From Roseburia inulinivorans DSM 16841 (GTDB lineage Bacteria; Bacillota; Clostridia; Lachnospirales; Lachnospiraceae), in the NCBI RefSeq assembly GCF_000174195.1, contig NZ_ACFY01000087.1, positions 1 through 42,920 on the forward strand: a DNA stretch of 42,920 nt, in the 5' to 3' direction. Shown here piece by piece: positions 8,222-16,621 of this stretch. The stretch's first letter is position 1, and every line of letters starts with the position of its first letter. A program made the translations under genes and the position numbers. The notes beneath the pieces are model-generated. The model searched no databases. It saw only the letters and a list, made by a program, of their open reading frames with translations, and was not told where the DNA came from.

Positions 8222-9070
8222 CTACCCTGTGTAGTCCCTTGTAAACTGTACTTTCCTTTTTACAAAACTAATTGCCTCATCAAGCATCTCTGAAATATTG
8301 CCTTCAATTCGTTGATTGTCTAAAAATCTCTCTCCTGAATCGCCAATGCATCCAATCTCTGTTCCTGGTACAGCAATTGCAGTAATGCACAGCTGTGGAA
8401 AATACGCTTGCGGATATGGACTAAAAATCATCGTTGCACTCAATGTTATCTCATTATTTCTAGTCACACTCATCAACTCATAAATACTTTCGTCATCCAT
8501 GTTCGATAAATTGGGTTTTCCGCTTTTAAGTAAGTCAATATATAATGCTAACTTTTCTTTATTTAGCGACGATAATGTTGCCCTTTGCACTCCGCGAATA
8601 TCATCTTGGTACTTCTTTCTGTACGCTTCGTAACTATAAACCTCATATTCTGTCATTGGTTCATCACTATCGCCCACACGCGTATAAGAGCCTTTCAAAC
8701 GTCCTTTTCCTTTATAAAACACTGGTCTATCCGTCAAATCAACGCCCGGGATTTCAGCTGAAACAAAAGCCTTTCCATCTTTTTGTGCAACAGTCAATAA
8801 CGGCCTGACAATCGGCTCCATTTGCAGGCATTGTTCATTTATCTTTTTTTGTATGTCCTGTGGGTCATAAACTCCTACTTCTTTATAATCCTGCTTTTCA
8901 TCAATTCCGAAAATAATGATTCCGCCCTCATCCTGATTTGAAAAACTGGACAAAGAATCATACAAATGCTGTGGGCATCCTTTTTCTGCACTTTTTAATT
9001 CAAGAATATTTGATTCCGATTTCATTCTTTGAATCATTTCAAGTTTTCCGATTAATTCTTCCTCTGTCAT
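8222..9070 (-). pseudogene. N-terminal AlbA_2 half of the split ATP-binding protein
   Basis: 282 residues, of which the last ten (KVQFTRDYTG) come from the element end; host sequence stops at FVKR (about 8255). The first 130 residues are the AlbA_2 (Schlafen-type) domain: ESNILELKSAEKG, then GGIIIFGIDE and GSYTRVGDSDEPM. The partner half with the HATPase domain is at 8-628. A truncated protein with the AlbA_2 domain alone could still be made, since its own promoter region and the TCATTTAACTTCCTCC start context (SD GGAGG) are intact. Confidence 0.85.
8229..8248 (-). repeat. Right terminal inverted repeat of the element
   Basis: Reverse complement reads CAGTTTACAAGG, G, ACTACAC, matching 636-655 with one mismatch. 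Confidence 0.85.
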
Positions 9071-9480
9071 TTAACTTCCTCCATTTCTTTCTATTCTATC
9101 ATCCTCTTTACTTATATGCAACGATCTCAAATAATATTCTTAATCTACAAAAACGAACTCAAATTATATTCTTAAAATTTAAGTTCCTTTTATTTTTAAA
9201 ATATTATCTTAAAACAAAGTCAAATTTGGACATCATTTTTTCAGTTGTCATTTCATTTCATCTATTATATTTTACCTTTTCTATTATCTTTTTCAAATAT
9301 ATAGTTTTCCTGTATTTACTTCTATCATTAGCTTGTACACACTAAAAACGTGCATTGTAAAACACAAAAAAAGACCGCCCGGAAATCCATACGCCTCCCG
9401 AATGATCTTTTTTCTACCTTTCTCTCAATGCTGACACTTCCTGTGTGGTGCATAATCATGAAATGATTGTTTGTTTCAAA
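9071..9480. other. AT-rich intergenic region with 18-bp direct repeats and a possible terminator
   Basis: No gene seen. Two near-identical 18-mers on the minus strand, TTAAGAATAT(A/T)ATTTGAG, lie at 9158-9175 and 9126-9143 with a 32-base period, upstream of the AlbA_2 gene; they could be operators or overlap its promoter. Near 9366-9415 a weak stem between T-runs on both strands may be the spoIIID terminator. Confidence 0.45.
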
Positions 9481-9505
9481 TTAATACGTACAACGCATAC
9501 GTTTT

Positions 9506-9760
9506 TTACCCATGCATATGTAAATACTTTTCTTTCGTCGCCAGCCCTCCGCGGATATGACGCTCGGATTTATTGACATCCAATACTTTTCTTGTCTCAG
9601 CTGCCAGAGATGCATTGATTTTTTCCAGACGTTCTGTAACATCCTTATGTACCGTTGATTTCGATATCCCAAAATACTTTGCTGCCTGTCTTACCGTCGT
9701 GTTGTTGTCGATAATATATCTTGCTATCTCAATTGCTCTTTCCTCAATATAACCTTTCAA
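9506..9760 (-). CDS. spoIIID: Stage III sporulation regulator SpoIIID
   Basis: 84 residues, the family length. KGYIEERAIEIARYIIDNN, then TTVRQAAKYFGISKSTVHKDV (helix-turn-helix) and a basic C-terminal segment are diagnostic. SpoIIID is a mother-cell DNA-binding protein that switches genes of the sigma-E regulon on and off. The start is TTG, with AGGGG about 8 bases before it. That AGGGG lies in the 3' arm of a strong hairpin following the diguanylate cyclase gene (see 9765-9820). Presence of this gene indicates an endospore former. Confidence 0.93.
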   Translation of the reverse strand: MKGYIEERAIEIARYIIDNNTTVRQAAKYFGISKSTVHKDVTERLEKINASLAAETRKVLDVNKSERHIRGGLATKEKYLHMHG

Positions 9761-9764
9761 AAAA

Positions 9765-9820
9765 ATTCCCCTGCAATACTTGTTTTTACATTGTATGCAG
9801 GGGAATCCTTTTTATTATTC
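9765..9820 (-). promoter_or_regulatory. Terminator overlapping a sigma-E-like promoter and the spoIIID ribosome site
   Basis: On the minus strand ATTCCCCTGCA (9806-9796) pairs with TGCAGGGGAAT (9775-9765) and is followed by T7, a strong terminator 25 bases after the diguanylate cyclase stop. CATACAAT (9797-9790), a perfect sigma-E -10, overlaps the 5' arm; GAATAAT (9820-9814) is a possible -35 at 16 bases. A transcript from this promoter would begin near 9783 and lack the 5' arm, freeing the AGGGG for spoIIID translation. Confidence 0.65.
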
Positions 9821-9830
9821 AATTTTTAAA

Positions 9831-11432
9831 TTAACGCGGTTCCTTTCCCTTTAGCATACGCTTATTTTCATACATATGCGTATCTGCCCTCTTTCTTGTA
9901 TCCACAAAACTCTGATCCACATTGTCATCATAGAACGCATAGCCGCAGGCGATCTCCACTTCCACTGAATGATCTGTTCCTTTGTATTGCTTCTGAAGCT
10001 CTTTCAGTCTGTCCATTGCTCCTTCTATGCTATTTTCCTTGGCATCCGGCATGATCACACAGAATTCATCTCCACCAATACGATATACTGTATTCTCCTG
10101 TGAAAATGCATTTGTGATCATCTCCGATGCCTTTTTCAGGTAGGTATCGCCTGCCTCATGGCCATACCGGTCATTACACTTTTTCAGGTTATTCAGATCT
10201 AACATGACAATGGCGGTCTTGTCCGGATGCTGATTGTCTCTCTCCCATTCATCATAGGCATTCCTGCTGTAAAGTCCGGTCAAAATATCCTTCAATGCAA
10301 GTTCTTTATAGATGGCAGCTTTCTGTCCTTCATGAAGTTTTTCCATGGAATCTGATGCTGCAAGCCATGCCAGCAGACAGATATAAACAAGGAATCCTGT
10401 TCTTCCCAGAATATCCACAACAGTTGAAATAACATAAAAAAATATAATATCTGCAGCAAATGCAGCAAAAAGAATGATAATTCCCACAATATTCGTCTTT
10501 GCGATTCTATCCATGCCGTGCTTCTTCACGTAATGAACCAATGCATATCCCAGATATAGGATATCCATAGCCATTAATATATGGGTAAATGTTACAGAAT
10601 TCCGAAATTCAAGTACTCCTGTCATATGGAGCAGAACGCATGCCGCCATATTCAAAACACTTAAAAATGTGATTGATCCGGCAGCCCATTTATCTTCCGG
10701 CATTAAAAAACCCTGCACAAACATCGCAAAAGGTGCTGGCATAAGCATGATCAAAATATACCCAAGAATAGAACCTGCCACTGTATTTTTGACCAGAAGC
10801 GCCATCATCACCGTCTCATTCAAAGACCATGCGCCCATCAGCACAGCAAATAATCCAAAATACAAAACATAGTTTTCAATGCGTATCCCTTTATTGCCAA
10901 TGATAAAATACATGATCAGAAATATACCGATTGCCAGTTCCAACAGACACACACACGCACCTATTGCAGAATTGCGTATGAGATACAGCACCTCATCGAC
11001 TGCCTCGCCGATATAAAAAGACAGGGTCTCGCCGCCCACTCTCTCGTACGCAGCATGTGTCCTCACAATGACCTGCCCACAATCCGGATCAATCTCCAGA
11101 AAATTCCAGACAGACCCGGGTGTTGTGCCAAAAATACCTGAAACCGGCTTCAGATTATAAATCAGCTCGCCATCTTCATACACTTCAATACCAAGATGGA
11201 TTGAATAAAAAGCAAGACATATATTTTTCCCCGTAAACTGCTCTCCTGAGAAAATGTATTCTTTTGTCATTTCATCTACCTGTGTAATGCTCTGGGGCGT
11301 GATCTGCTGATGTCCTGCGATCTCCCCCTTCCGGAAATGTGTTTCATTTGTTGCAAACAGAAAACTGCCGACAACAAACAGCACGCCCAGAAGTGATACG
11401 ATATAGTAGGAACCTGATAATATTTTTTTCAT
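9831..11432 (-). CDS. Membrane-bound diguanylate cyclase (GGDEF)
   Basis: 533 residues. An N-terminal membrane helix (about 7-29), an extracytoplasmic sensor region to about 180, and about seven membrane helices (about 185-380) precede a GGDEF domain with the intact motif GGDEF at 453-457. It makes the second messenger c-di-GMP from two GTP. I do not see the RxxD inhibitory site five residues before the motif. The overall plan resembles 7TMR-DISM receptors joined to GGDEF. The signal sensed is unknown. It stands alone with its own terminator. A link to the flagellin genes in this window is plausible but not shown. Confidence 0.85.
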   Translation of the reverse strand: MKKILSGSYYIVSLLGVLFVVGSFLFATNETHFRKGEIAGHQQITPQSITQVDEMTKEYIFSGEQFTGKNICLAFYSIHLGIEVYEDGELIYNLKPVSGIFGTTPGSVWNFLEIDPDCGQVIVRTHAAYERVGGETLSFYIGEAVDEVLYLIRNSAIGACVCLLELAIGIFLIMYFIIGNKGIRIENYVLYFGLFAVLMGAWSLNETVMMALLVKNTVAGSILGYILIMLMPAPFAMFVQGFLMPEDKWAAGSITFLSVLNMAACVLLHMTGVLEFRNSVTFTHILMAMDILYLGYALVHYVKKHGMDRIAKTNIVGIIILFAAFAADIIFFYVISTVVDILGRTGFLVYICLLAWLAASDSMEKLHEGQKAAIYKELALKDILTGLYSRNAYDEWERDNQHPDKTAIVMLDLNNLKKCNDRYGHEAGDTYLKKASEMITNAFSQENTVYRIGGDEFCVIMPDAKENSIEGAMDRLKELQKQYKGTDHSVEVEIACGYAFYDDNVDQSFVDTRKRADTHMYENKRMLKGKEPR

Positions 11433-11479
11433 TTACACCTCCGTATTGGCAGCCCTGCAAAACTGTTTCATTGTATTTT

Positions 11480-12082
11480 CTACTTTTCTTTCTTTCCAAA
11501 CAGGGATGACCAGAAACTCTTCCGCTGTTCCTTCTGCCGCTGTTCTTCCAAAGCCTCTAATTCTTCTTCTGACTGATAACCTGGCAAAATATCATCTGCA
11601 AAACTTCTTCCCTGCAGATTCTCCATATGATCGATGCGCAGGCACATTTCTTTTGTTGCCTCCATCATGTACACCATCATTTTTTTGACATTCAGATAAA
11701 GTTTATCCGCATTATGCCTGATCTGATCCGGATTTTCCTCCATAAAAACACATTCATCGCCCCACACGCGAAGCCACTCCAGACGATCTCTCTGCTCTTT
11801 GCGCACAACACTTAAAAAACGGCTGACCATGGCATTATGATCATCATCTCCTGTATAACAGAGATAATCTTCCAGCGTAGCACTCTCCGGAAAATGGATC
11901 TCATAATAGCCATTATAAATACGGCAGATCTTTTCCGTTGCCCTGCGCAGCATCATGCCACATCTCTGTGGTTTTGTCCAATATAATTCCTCTGCTTTTT
12001 CCAAATTTTGATACAATGAATCATATAGCTGTCTCAAGTCATCTGTAGAAGGCTCTGCCTCTTTTATGTAATCAAAGTTCAC
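11480..12082 (-). CDS. Uncharacterised cytoplasmic protein
   Basis: 200 residues with no signal peptide. Long amphipathic helices dominate (SLYQNLEKAEELYWTKPQRC, later KKMMVYMMEATKEMCLRID) and the C-terminus is a charged coil ending in a basic tail (SSLFGKKEK). The start is GTG. The N-terminal helices are vaguely like DUF4145-type proteins, but I cannot assign it. It is separated by short gaps from the diguanylate cyclase downstream and the 12145-12576 gene upstream, all on the same strand, so an operon is possible. Confidence 0.6.
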   Translation of the reverse strand: MNFDYIKEAEPSTDDLRQLYDSLYQNLEKAEELYWTKPQRCGMMLRRATEKICRIYNGYYEIHFPESATLEDYLCYTGDDDHNAMVSRFLSVVRKEQRDRLEWLRVWGDECVFMEENPDQIRHNADKLYLNVKKMMVYMMEATKEMCLRIDHMENLQGRSFADDILPGYQSEEELEALEEQRQKEQRKSFWSSLFGKKEK

Positions 12083-12144
12083 ATCCGTATCCTGCCTCTC
12101 ATTTATCTATTCTGGCTTCCCTGTGTTTCAACCATTCCATTTTA

Positions 12145-12576
12145 TCAAGCTAACATCGGTGTAAAGTCTTCGGTATCTCCGCAGAAAAATCCGCCGGTTT
12201 TATCCATGATCCTGCGCATGACCTTTTTTGCCTCCTCATAAGTTTCCGGCTTAAAGGTCACTAGGAAAACCGTTTTCACCTGATGTTCTGCTGCAAAAGA
12301 AGCCGTAACCTCGTCTTTTGGATGGATCTGTGCTGTCTCGATATCTACAGAAGCTCCATCTGACATTCCAATCTCAAGAACTCCGGCATCTTCCCAGATT
12401 TCCAATTCATAGCCATCCTGTTCCCCAAATGCTTCATATATCTGTCTTACACCGATTTCCTGTGGTGTCATATAAAGCCAGTCTCCCGGAACTTTTATTA
12501 CCTCAGATGCTTTCTTTGCTTTTCCGACGGATTTCTTTTTTGACTGTTCTGTTCCCTTTTTTTCTGATAGTTTCAT
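12145..12576 (-). CDS. Uncharacterised protein with lysine-rich N-terminus
   Basis: 143 residues. The first 28 are very lysine- and serine-rich (disordered), followed by a compact acidic domain (WLYMTPQEIGVRQIYEAFGE to the end). No known motif is recognised. A short gap separates it from the downstream 11480-12082 gene on the same strand. It is divergent from the glycosyltransferase at 12684. Confidence 0.6.
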   Translation of the reverse strand: MKLSEKKGTEQSKKKSVGKAKKASEVIKVPGDWLYMTPQEIGVRQIYEAFGEQDGYELEIWEDAGVLEIGMSDGASVDIETAQIHPKDEVTASFAAEHQVKTVFLVTFKPETYEEAKKVMRRIMDKTGGFFCGDTEDFTPMLA

Positions 12577-12683
12577 GCTCTCTCTCCTGAATGATATTCT
12601 TACGCCAGAATTCTCTCTCGTAATTTTACATACGATATGCTACACTGATTATAGCCGAAATTTGAAAGGTATTCTATAGATTT

Positions 12684-13802
12684 ATGAAAATTTTGATATT
12701 ATCCTGTGATACGGGTGAAGGACACAACAGTGCCGGAAGAGCTGTAAAGGAGGCCGCCGAATCAAAAGGGCATACAGTAGAAATGATGGATATGTTTCTT
12801 TTATCCGGGAAACGCACCTCCCATGCCGTTGCCGGAGCGTATGTTGGCATAGTAAAACATATTCCATTCTTTTTTGGATTTATTTATAAAGCAGGAATGC
12901 TGATCTCAAGTTCCAGACGGAAATCTCCCGTCTATTTTGCCAACGCCTTATTGGGAAAAAAATTAGCCTCCTATATTGACGGACATGATTTTGACATTGT
13001 TCTCACTCCGCACCTTTATCCTGCGGAGACAATGACTTACATGAAAAAGAAAAAACTTTTGCATATGCCGGCAGTTGCGGTTGGAACAGACTACACCTGT
13101 ATTCCATTCTGGGAGGAGACAAATCTCGATTATTATGTGATTCCACACGAGGATCTGATCCCGGAGTATGTAAAACGCGGCGTTCCGGAAGAGAAACTGC
13201 TTCCCTATGGCATTCCGGTGCGGCAGGATTTCTGCAGAAATCTGTCTAAGGAAGCTGCAAGAAAAAAACTGCACCTCCCGATGGATGTTCCGATGTTTCT
13301 CGTCATGAGCGGAAGTATGGGATTTGGAAAACTGGCTGTTTTTGCGGCTGAGTTAGCACTCCGTTGCCGGAACGGAGAACACATTGTGATCATCTGTGGA
13401 AATAATGCAAAGATCGAACGCATTTTGCGGAAAGAATTTCATTTTAACAAACGGGTCCATATTATCGGATATACCAATCATGTATCCCTTTTTATGGATG
13501 CCTGCGATGTCATTTACACAAAGCCGGGCGGACTTACCTCGACAGAATCTCTGGTAAAAAATATTCCGATTGTCCACACGGCTCCGATTCCTGGATGTGA
13601 AACTGCAAACCTGCAGTTTTTTGGTGCAAGACATCTCTCTGTCTCATCGAAGCATCTTGCAAAGCAGGTACAGCTTGGCAAAGCACTGATTGAAAATGAT
13701 TCGCTGCGTGAACAGATGTCAGAGGCACAGTGCAGAGAACGTAAGCCTGAAGCCGCCATGCAGATTGTCAGTCTGTTAGAACGGCTTGTTTCTCATGAAT
13801 AG
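12684..13802 (+). CDS. GT28-type diacylglycerol glycosyltransferase (MGDG synthase / UgtP-like)
   Basis: 372 residues. The N-terminus LSCDTGEGHNSAGRAVKEAA matches the MGDG-synthase domain. The C-terminal half contains YTNHVSLFMDACDVIYTKPGG, the nucleotide-sugar binding signature, followed by LTSTES. The family transfers a sugar from UDP-sugar to diacylglycerol on the cytoplasmic membrane face, giving glycolipids and lipoteichoic-acid anchors. It ends 12 bases before the PlsY-like gene, so the two are probably co-transcribed and act in glycerolipid synthesis. The sugar cannot be told from sequence. Confidence 0.82.
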   Translation: MKILILSCDTGEGHNSAGRAVKEAAESKGHTVEMMDMFLLSGKRTSHAVAGAYVGIVKHIPFFFGFIYKAGMLISSSRRKSPVYFANALLGKKLASYIDGHDFDIVLTPHLYPAETMTYMKKKKLLHMPAVAVGTDYTCIPFWEETNLDYYVIPHEDLIPEYVKRGVPEEKLLPYGIPVRQDFCRNLSKEAARKKLHLPMDVPMFLVMSGSMGFGKLAVFAAELALRCRNGEHIVIICGNNAKIERILRKEFHFNKRVHIIGYTNHVSLFMDACDVIYTKPGGLTSTESLVKNIPIVHTAPIPGCETANLQFFGARHLSVSSKHLAKQVQLGKALIENDSLREQMSEAQCRERKPEAAMQIVSLLERLVSHE

Positions 13803-13814
13803 AAAGGGGTTTTT

Positions 13815-14420
13815 ATGTTATATCTCTTTTTTACGCTTCTTGGATTCGTCCTTGGAAGCACATTGTTTGCTTATTGGGTGCCAAAAATCATCCGGCACGT
13901 TGATATCCGGGAACTTCCGGCAGACCACAATCCGGGCGTTGCCAATGCCTTTATGTATGGCGGATTTTTCTGCGGAATGCTCTCCCTGATTTTAGAGCTT
14001 GCAAAGGGATTTGTGCCGGTATTTTTTGGACAGCACTTTTTAGATGTGCATTCGCTGCTTTTTATCCCGGTGCTCATCGCGCCGGTGTTCGGACACGCAT
14101 TTCCATTTTTTCAAAAAGAAAAAGGCGGTAAAGCAATTACCGCCTCCTTTGGAGTTCTGCTTGGTCTGTTTCCGGAGATGCGTCCGGCAGTGTACCTTGC
14201 ATTTTTCTTTATTTTCTTTTCCCTGATCGTTGTGGTCAGCCCACATTCTTTCCGGTCCGTCGTGACTTTCGGACTGTTTGCATTCTGTGTGCTGTTTACC
14301 GTAAAAGTTCCATCGATTCAGATTGGAAGCTTTCTGATCACGGCAATCGTGATCTACCGGCATTTTATCAAATACCTCGGCGAGCCGCTCCACATACGGC
14401 TTTTCAAACATACAGCATAG
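13815..14420 (+). CDS. plsY: PlsY-family glycerol-3-phosphate acyltransferase, divergent
   Basis: 201 residues with about six membrane helices. PlsY moves an acyl group from acyl-phosphate to glycerol-3-phosphate. The conserved loops are present in altered form: DIRELPADHNPGVANAF resembles the DIR...GNPGATN loop, and GHAFPFFQKEKGGKAITASFG matches GH-x-FP-x4-F-KGGK. The missing S-G-N before the first loop's NPG makes this look like a paralogue rather than the main enzyme. It follows a diacylglycerol glycosyltransferase, hinting at a dedicated glycolipid branch. A strong terminator overlaps its stop. Confidence 0.75.
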   Translation: MLYLFFTLLGFVLGSTLFAYWVPKIIRHVDIRELPADHNPGVANAFMYGGFFCGMLSLILELAKGFVPVFFGQHFLDVHSLLFIPVLIAPVFGHAFPFFQKEKGGKAITASFGVLLGLFPEMRPAVYLAFFFIFFSLIVVVSPHSFRSVVTFGLFAFCVLFTVKVPSIQIGSFLITAIVIYRHFIKYLGEPLHIRLFKHTA

Positions 14421-14442
14421 CCTCACGGCTATGCTGTTTTTT
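14412..14442 (+). terminator. Terminator of the glycosyltransferase-plsY pair
   Basis: ACAGCATAGCC (14412-14422), TCAC loop, GGCTATGCTGT (14427-14437), T-run. The stop codon lies inside the stem. Confidence 0.9.
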
Positions 14443-14461
14443 CTTCTCCACACTATTCAGC

Positions 14462-15337
14462 TTACCAGCACAGGACTTCATGTCCGTCCTCCGTCACAAG
14501 TACCATAATCTCCCACTGTGCGGATGGAAGTCCATCATCTGTATACACTTCCCAGTCATTATCGGAATCAACATAGATATCCGGCTGTCCCATGTTCACC
14601 ATCGGCTCAATTGTAAAAATCATGCCAGGAACCATCAGCATTTCCTGTCCACGTCTGGAATTATATCCTACCCACGGCTCCTCATGGAACTCAAGGCCTA
14701 CACCATGTCCGCCAATTTCACGGACAACTGTGTATCCATTGGAAAATGCATGGTCATGGACCGCCTGCCCCATGTCACCTAAAAATCCCCATGGTTTTAC
14801 TTCTTTTAATCCAAGTTCGACACACTCTTTGGTCACCTGAACAAGTTTCTTCTTCTCAGGGCTGACCTCACCAATACAGAACATTCTCGAAGAATCAGAA
14901 AAATATCCGTTTAAAATGGTAGAGCAGTCAACATTGATAATATCCCCTGCCTTTAGGATCACATCCTTGGAAGGAAAACCGTGGCATACCTGATCATTCA
15001 CAGAGGTACACACAGAAAATGGATATCCTTCATAGTTGAGTGGCGCCGGGATTCCACCCATGCTTGTTGTCATATCGTAAACGATTTTGTCGATCTCTGC
15101 CGTATTCATACCCTCATGGATATTTTTCTCAATGTAATCAAGCACTGCAATGTTAATTTTACAGCTCTCTTTAATGCCTGCGATCTGCTCTGCATTTTTA
15201 ATAATGTTACGCTGCGGCACGATATGTCCCTGTGACGCATATCTTGCGATCTTCTCATCAAATGCTTCATGGCATGCCTTGTACTTTCTGCCACTTCCAC
15301 ACCAGCATGGATCATTTCTTCCAATTTTTACTGACAT
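14462..15337 (-). CDS. map: Type I methionine aminopeptidase with SEC-C zinc motif
   Basis: 291 residues. Removes the initiator methionine from new proteins. An N-terminal SEC-C motif (CWCGSGRKYKACH, residues 11-23) binds zinc and probably ribosomes or SecA-like partners. The peptidase domain keeps the metal ligands D137, D148, H211, E244 and E276 and catalytic H119 (VCHGFP). The usual EHT after AQF is EIM here (SAQWEIMVLV), so the residue after the last ligand is changed. It is 21 bases downstream of the 15359-16012 gene. SEC-C methionine aminopeptidases are frequent in Clostridia, alongside a short version elsewhere. Confidence 0.93.
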   Translation of the reverse strand: MSVKIGRNDPCWCGSGRKYKACHEAFDEKIARYASQGHIVPQRNIIKNAEQIAGIKESCKINIAVLDYIEKNIHEGMNTAEIDKIVYDMTTSMGGIPAPLNYEGYPFSVCTSVNDQVCHGFPSKDVILKAGDIINVDCSTILNGYFSDSSRMFCIGEVSPEKKKLVQVTKECVELGLKEVKPWGFLGDMGQAVHDHAFSNGYTVVREIGGHGVGLEFHEEPWVGYNSRRGQEMLMVPGMIFTIEPMVNMGQPDIYVDSDNDWEVYTDDGLPSAQWEIMVLVTEDGHEVLCW

Positions 15338-15358
15338 AATTTTTCTCTTTTCTACTTT

Positions 15359-16012
15359 CTAATTATCAAGCGTGACAGAGCCAAAATCCACTCTGTCCCA
15401 TACTTTTTCGTTCACACTGTATTCGTGTTCCGACAAAAGTGCCTCATAGGCTTCCCCATTAAAATTATACGCCTCGTACTCTTTTTGGTTCATCTCTGCA
15501 TAAATACTCTGATATTTGTCAGCCAATGCTATTTTCTCCATTTCAGAATCCAGTTCTTCTTCTGAAATCCCCAATTGTTCTTTCTGCCAGTCCTCTAAAT
15601 CAGACCAGAAATCACTCTCATCATTTTCAAGATATTTCTGCTCCGTTGCATCCAGCGTCAGACCTTCTGCCACAGCCATCTGATAAAAAATCTCATCATG
15701 AACAGCCATATCCAACGCCGCCTGTTTTGCAGTAAGCTTCACAAACTGCCCGTCTGTATAAACATTCCAGTACTGTCTTGGGTTGTCCGGATTATAGAGT
15801 ATTGCCTGTTCCTGAACTGTTTTTTCCTCATAAGCTACATAAAATGCGATATCTTTCAAAGTCAATGATACATCATCCACGGTAACCGCAATCTTATCTA
15901 ATGCCTCATTGTAAACCAGATATTCCTTCTTCTCTTTCGACTGGAAAGAAAACGCTATAACAACGATCAAAATGAGTACAAGAATGATCGTAAAACGTAT
16001 TCGCTTCTCCAT
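15359..16012 (-). CDS. Membrane-anchored protein resembling a SurA/PrsA N-terminal domain
   Basis: 217 residues from the ATG at 16012; a longer frame to 16060 would overlap the yqeY gene. One N-terminal membrane helix (RIRFTIILVLILIVVIAFSF) anchors a mostly helical extracytoplasmic domain with repeated acidic helices (QAALDMAVHDEIFYQMAVAEG). This pattern resembles the chaperone domain of SurA/PrsA foldases, but no PPIase domain follows. I therefore assign no enzymatic role. It lies between map and yqeY on the same strand, 28 bases after yqeY. Confidence 0.6.
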   Translation of the reverse strand: MEKRIRFTIILVLILIVVIAFSFQSKEKKEYLVYNEALDKIAVTVDDVSLTLKDIAFYVAYEEKTVQEQAILYNPDNPRQYWNVYTDGQFVKLTAKQAALDMAVHDEIFYQMAVAEGLTLDATEQKYLENDESDFWSDLEDWQKEQLGISEEELDSEMEKIALADKYQSIYAEMNQKEYEAYNFNGEAYEALLSEHEYSVNEKVWDRVDFGSVTLDN

Positions 16013-16040
16013 ATTATCGCCGCGCCCTTCTGTATGGTGC

Positions 16041-16478
16041 TTACTGACAAAGTTTTGCAACTACCTGATTGATCACGCTTCCTTCTGCCTTGCCTTTTAA
16101 TTCAGGCATCACATTTTTCATGATCATTCCCTTGTTCCTGCCCGCAACGATATCTGCAAATTTCTCAGTAATAAATGCTTCCACTTCCTCTGCGGACATC
16201 ATTTTTGGTGCATATTCCTGATAAATATCGTATCTTGCCTGATATTCTTCCTTCAAATCTGTTCTCTCTGCCGGGCATGTATCAATCTGCTCTTTTACAG
16301 ATTTGATTTCCTTTAAAATGACACGGTCGACGATCTCCTCGCTGATGTTGTCTCTGCATCCCTCATCAATGGCCACTTTCTTCGCTGCAGATACCAGTGC
16401 GGAAATCGCATCTTTACGAACTTTATCTCTTGCCTTCATGGCTGCTATCATATCTTTTTGTAACTGTTCAAACTGCAT
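16041..16478 (-). CDS. yqeY: GatB/YqeY domain protein
   Basis: 145 residues from the ATG at 16478, which has AAGGAGAAATATT before it; an upstream in-frame extension to 16559 lacks a ribosome site. The MQFEQLQKDMIAAMKARDKV start and the closing MKNVMPELKGKAEGSVINQVV match YqeY, the free-standing form of the tRNA-binding tail of GatB. Its cellular role is not settled; a link to tRNA-dependent amidation is presumed from homology. Confidence 0.85.
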   Translation of the reverse strand: MQFEQLQKDMIAAMKARDKVRKDAISALVSAAKKVAIDEGCRDNISEEIVDRVILKEIKSVKEQIDTCPAERTDLKEEYQARYDIYQEYAPKMMSAEEVEAFITEKFADIVAGRNKGMIMKNVMPELKGKAEGSVINQVVAKLCQ

Positions 16479-16621
16479 AATATTTCTCCTTCTTTCATTG
16501 TCAGTTTCCGATAGCTGCGAATCCCCTGTTCGTTTATTAGAAGTTTCGCAATTATCCAACTGTTAGTATAGACAAACTCTGCAAGATATTATATCACTTT
16601 TTCCAGAAAGTTACAATTCCT

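Larger units (their letters stand above)
632..8252 (+). mobile_element. Integrative mobilizable element (serine recombinase, MobV relaxase)
   Basis: This is about 7.6 kb of clearly GC-richer DNA bounded by imperfect inverted repeats, with a TT dinucleotide at both junctions (630-631 and 8253-8254). The repeats lie exactly 4 bases inside each TT, which fixes the ends independently of gene content. Cargo in order: oriT, Mef-like efflux gene, Xre regulator, small unknown gene, Cys-rich VLP protein, RepA_N protein, MobV relaxase, small unknown gene, large serine recombinase. The recombinase sits at the right end, as in Tn4451-type elements. No type IV secretion genes are present, so transfer would need a helper. 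It has disrupted a host gene, and two of its own genes are frameshifted. Confidence 0.88.
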
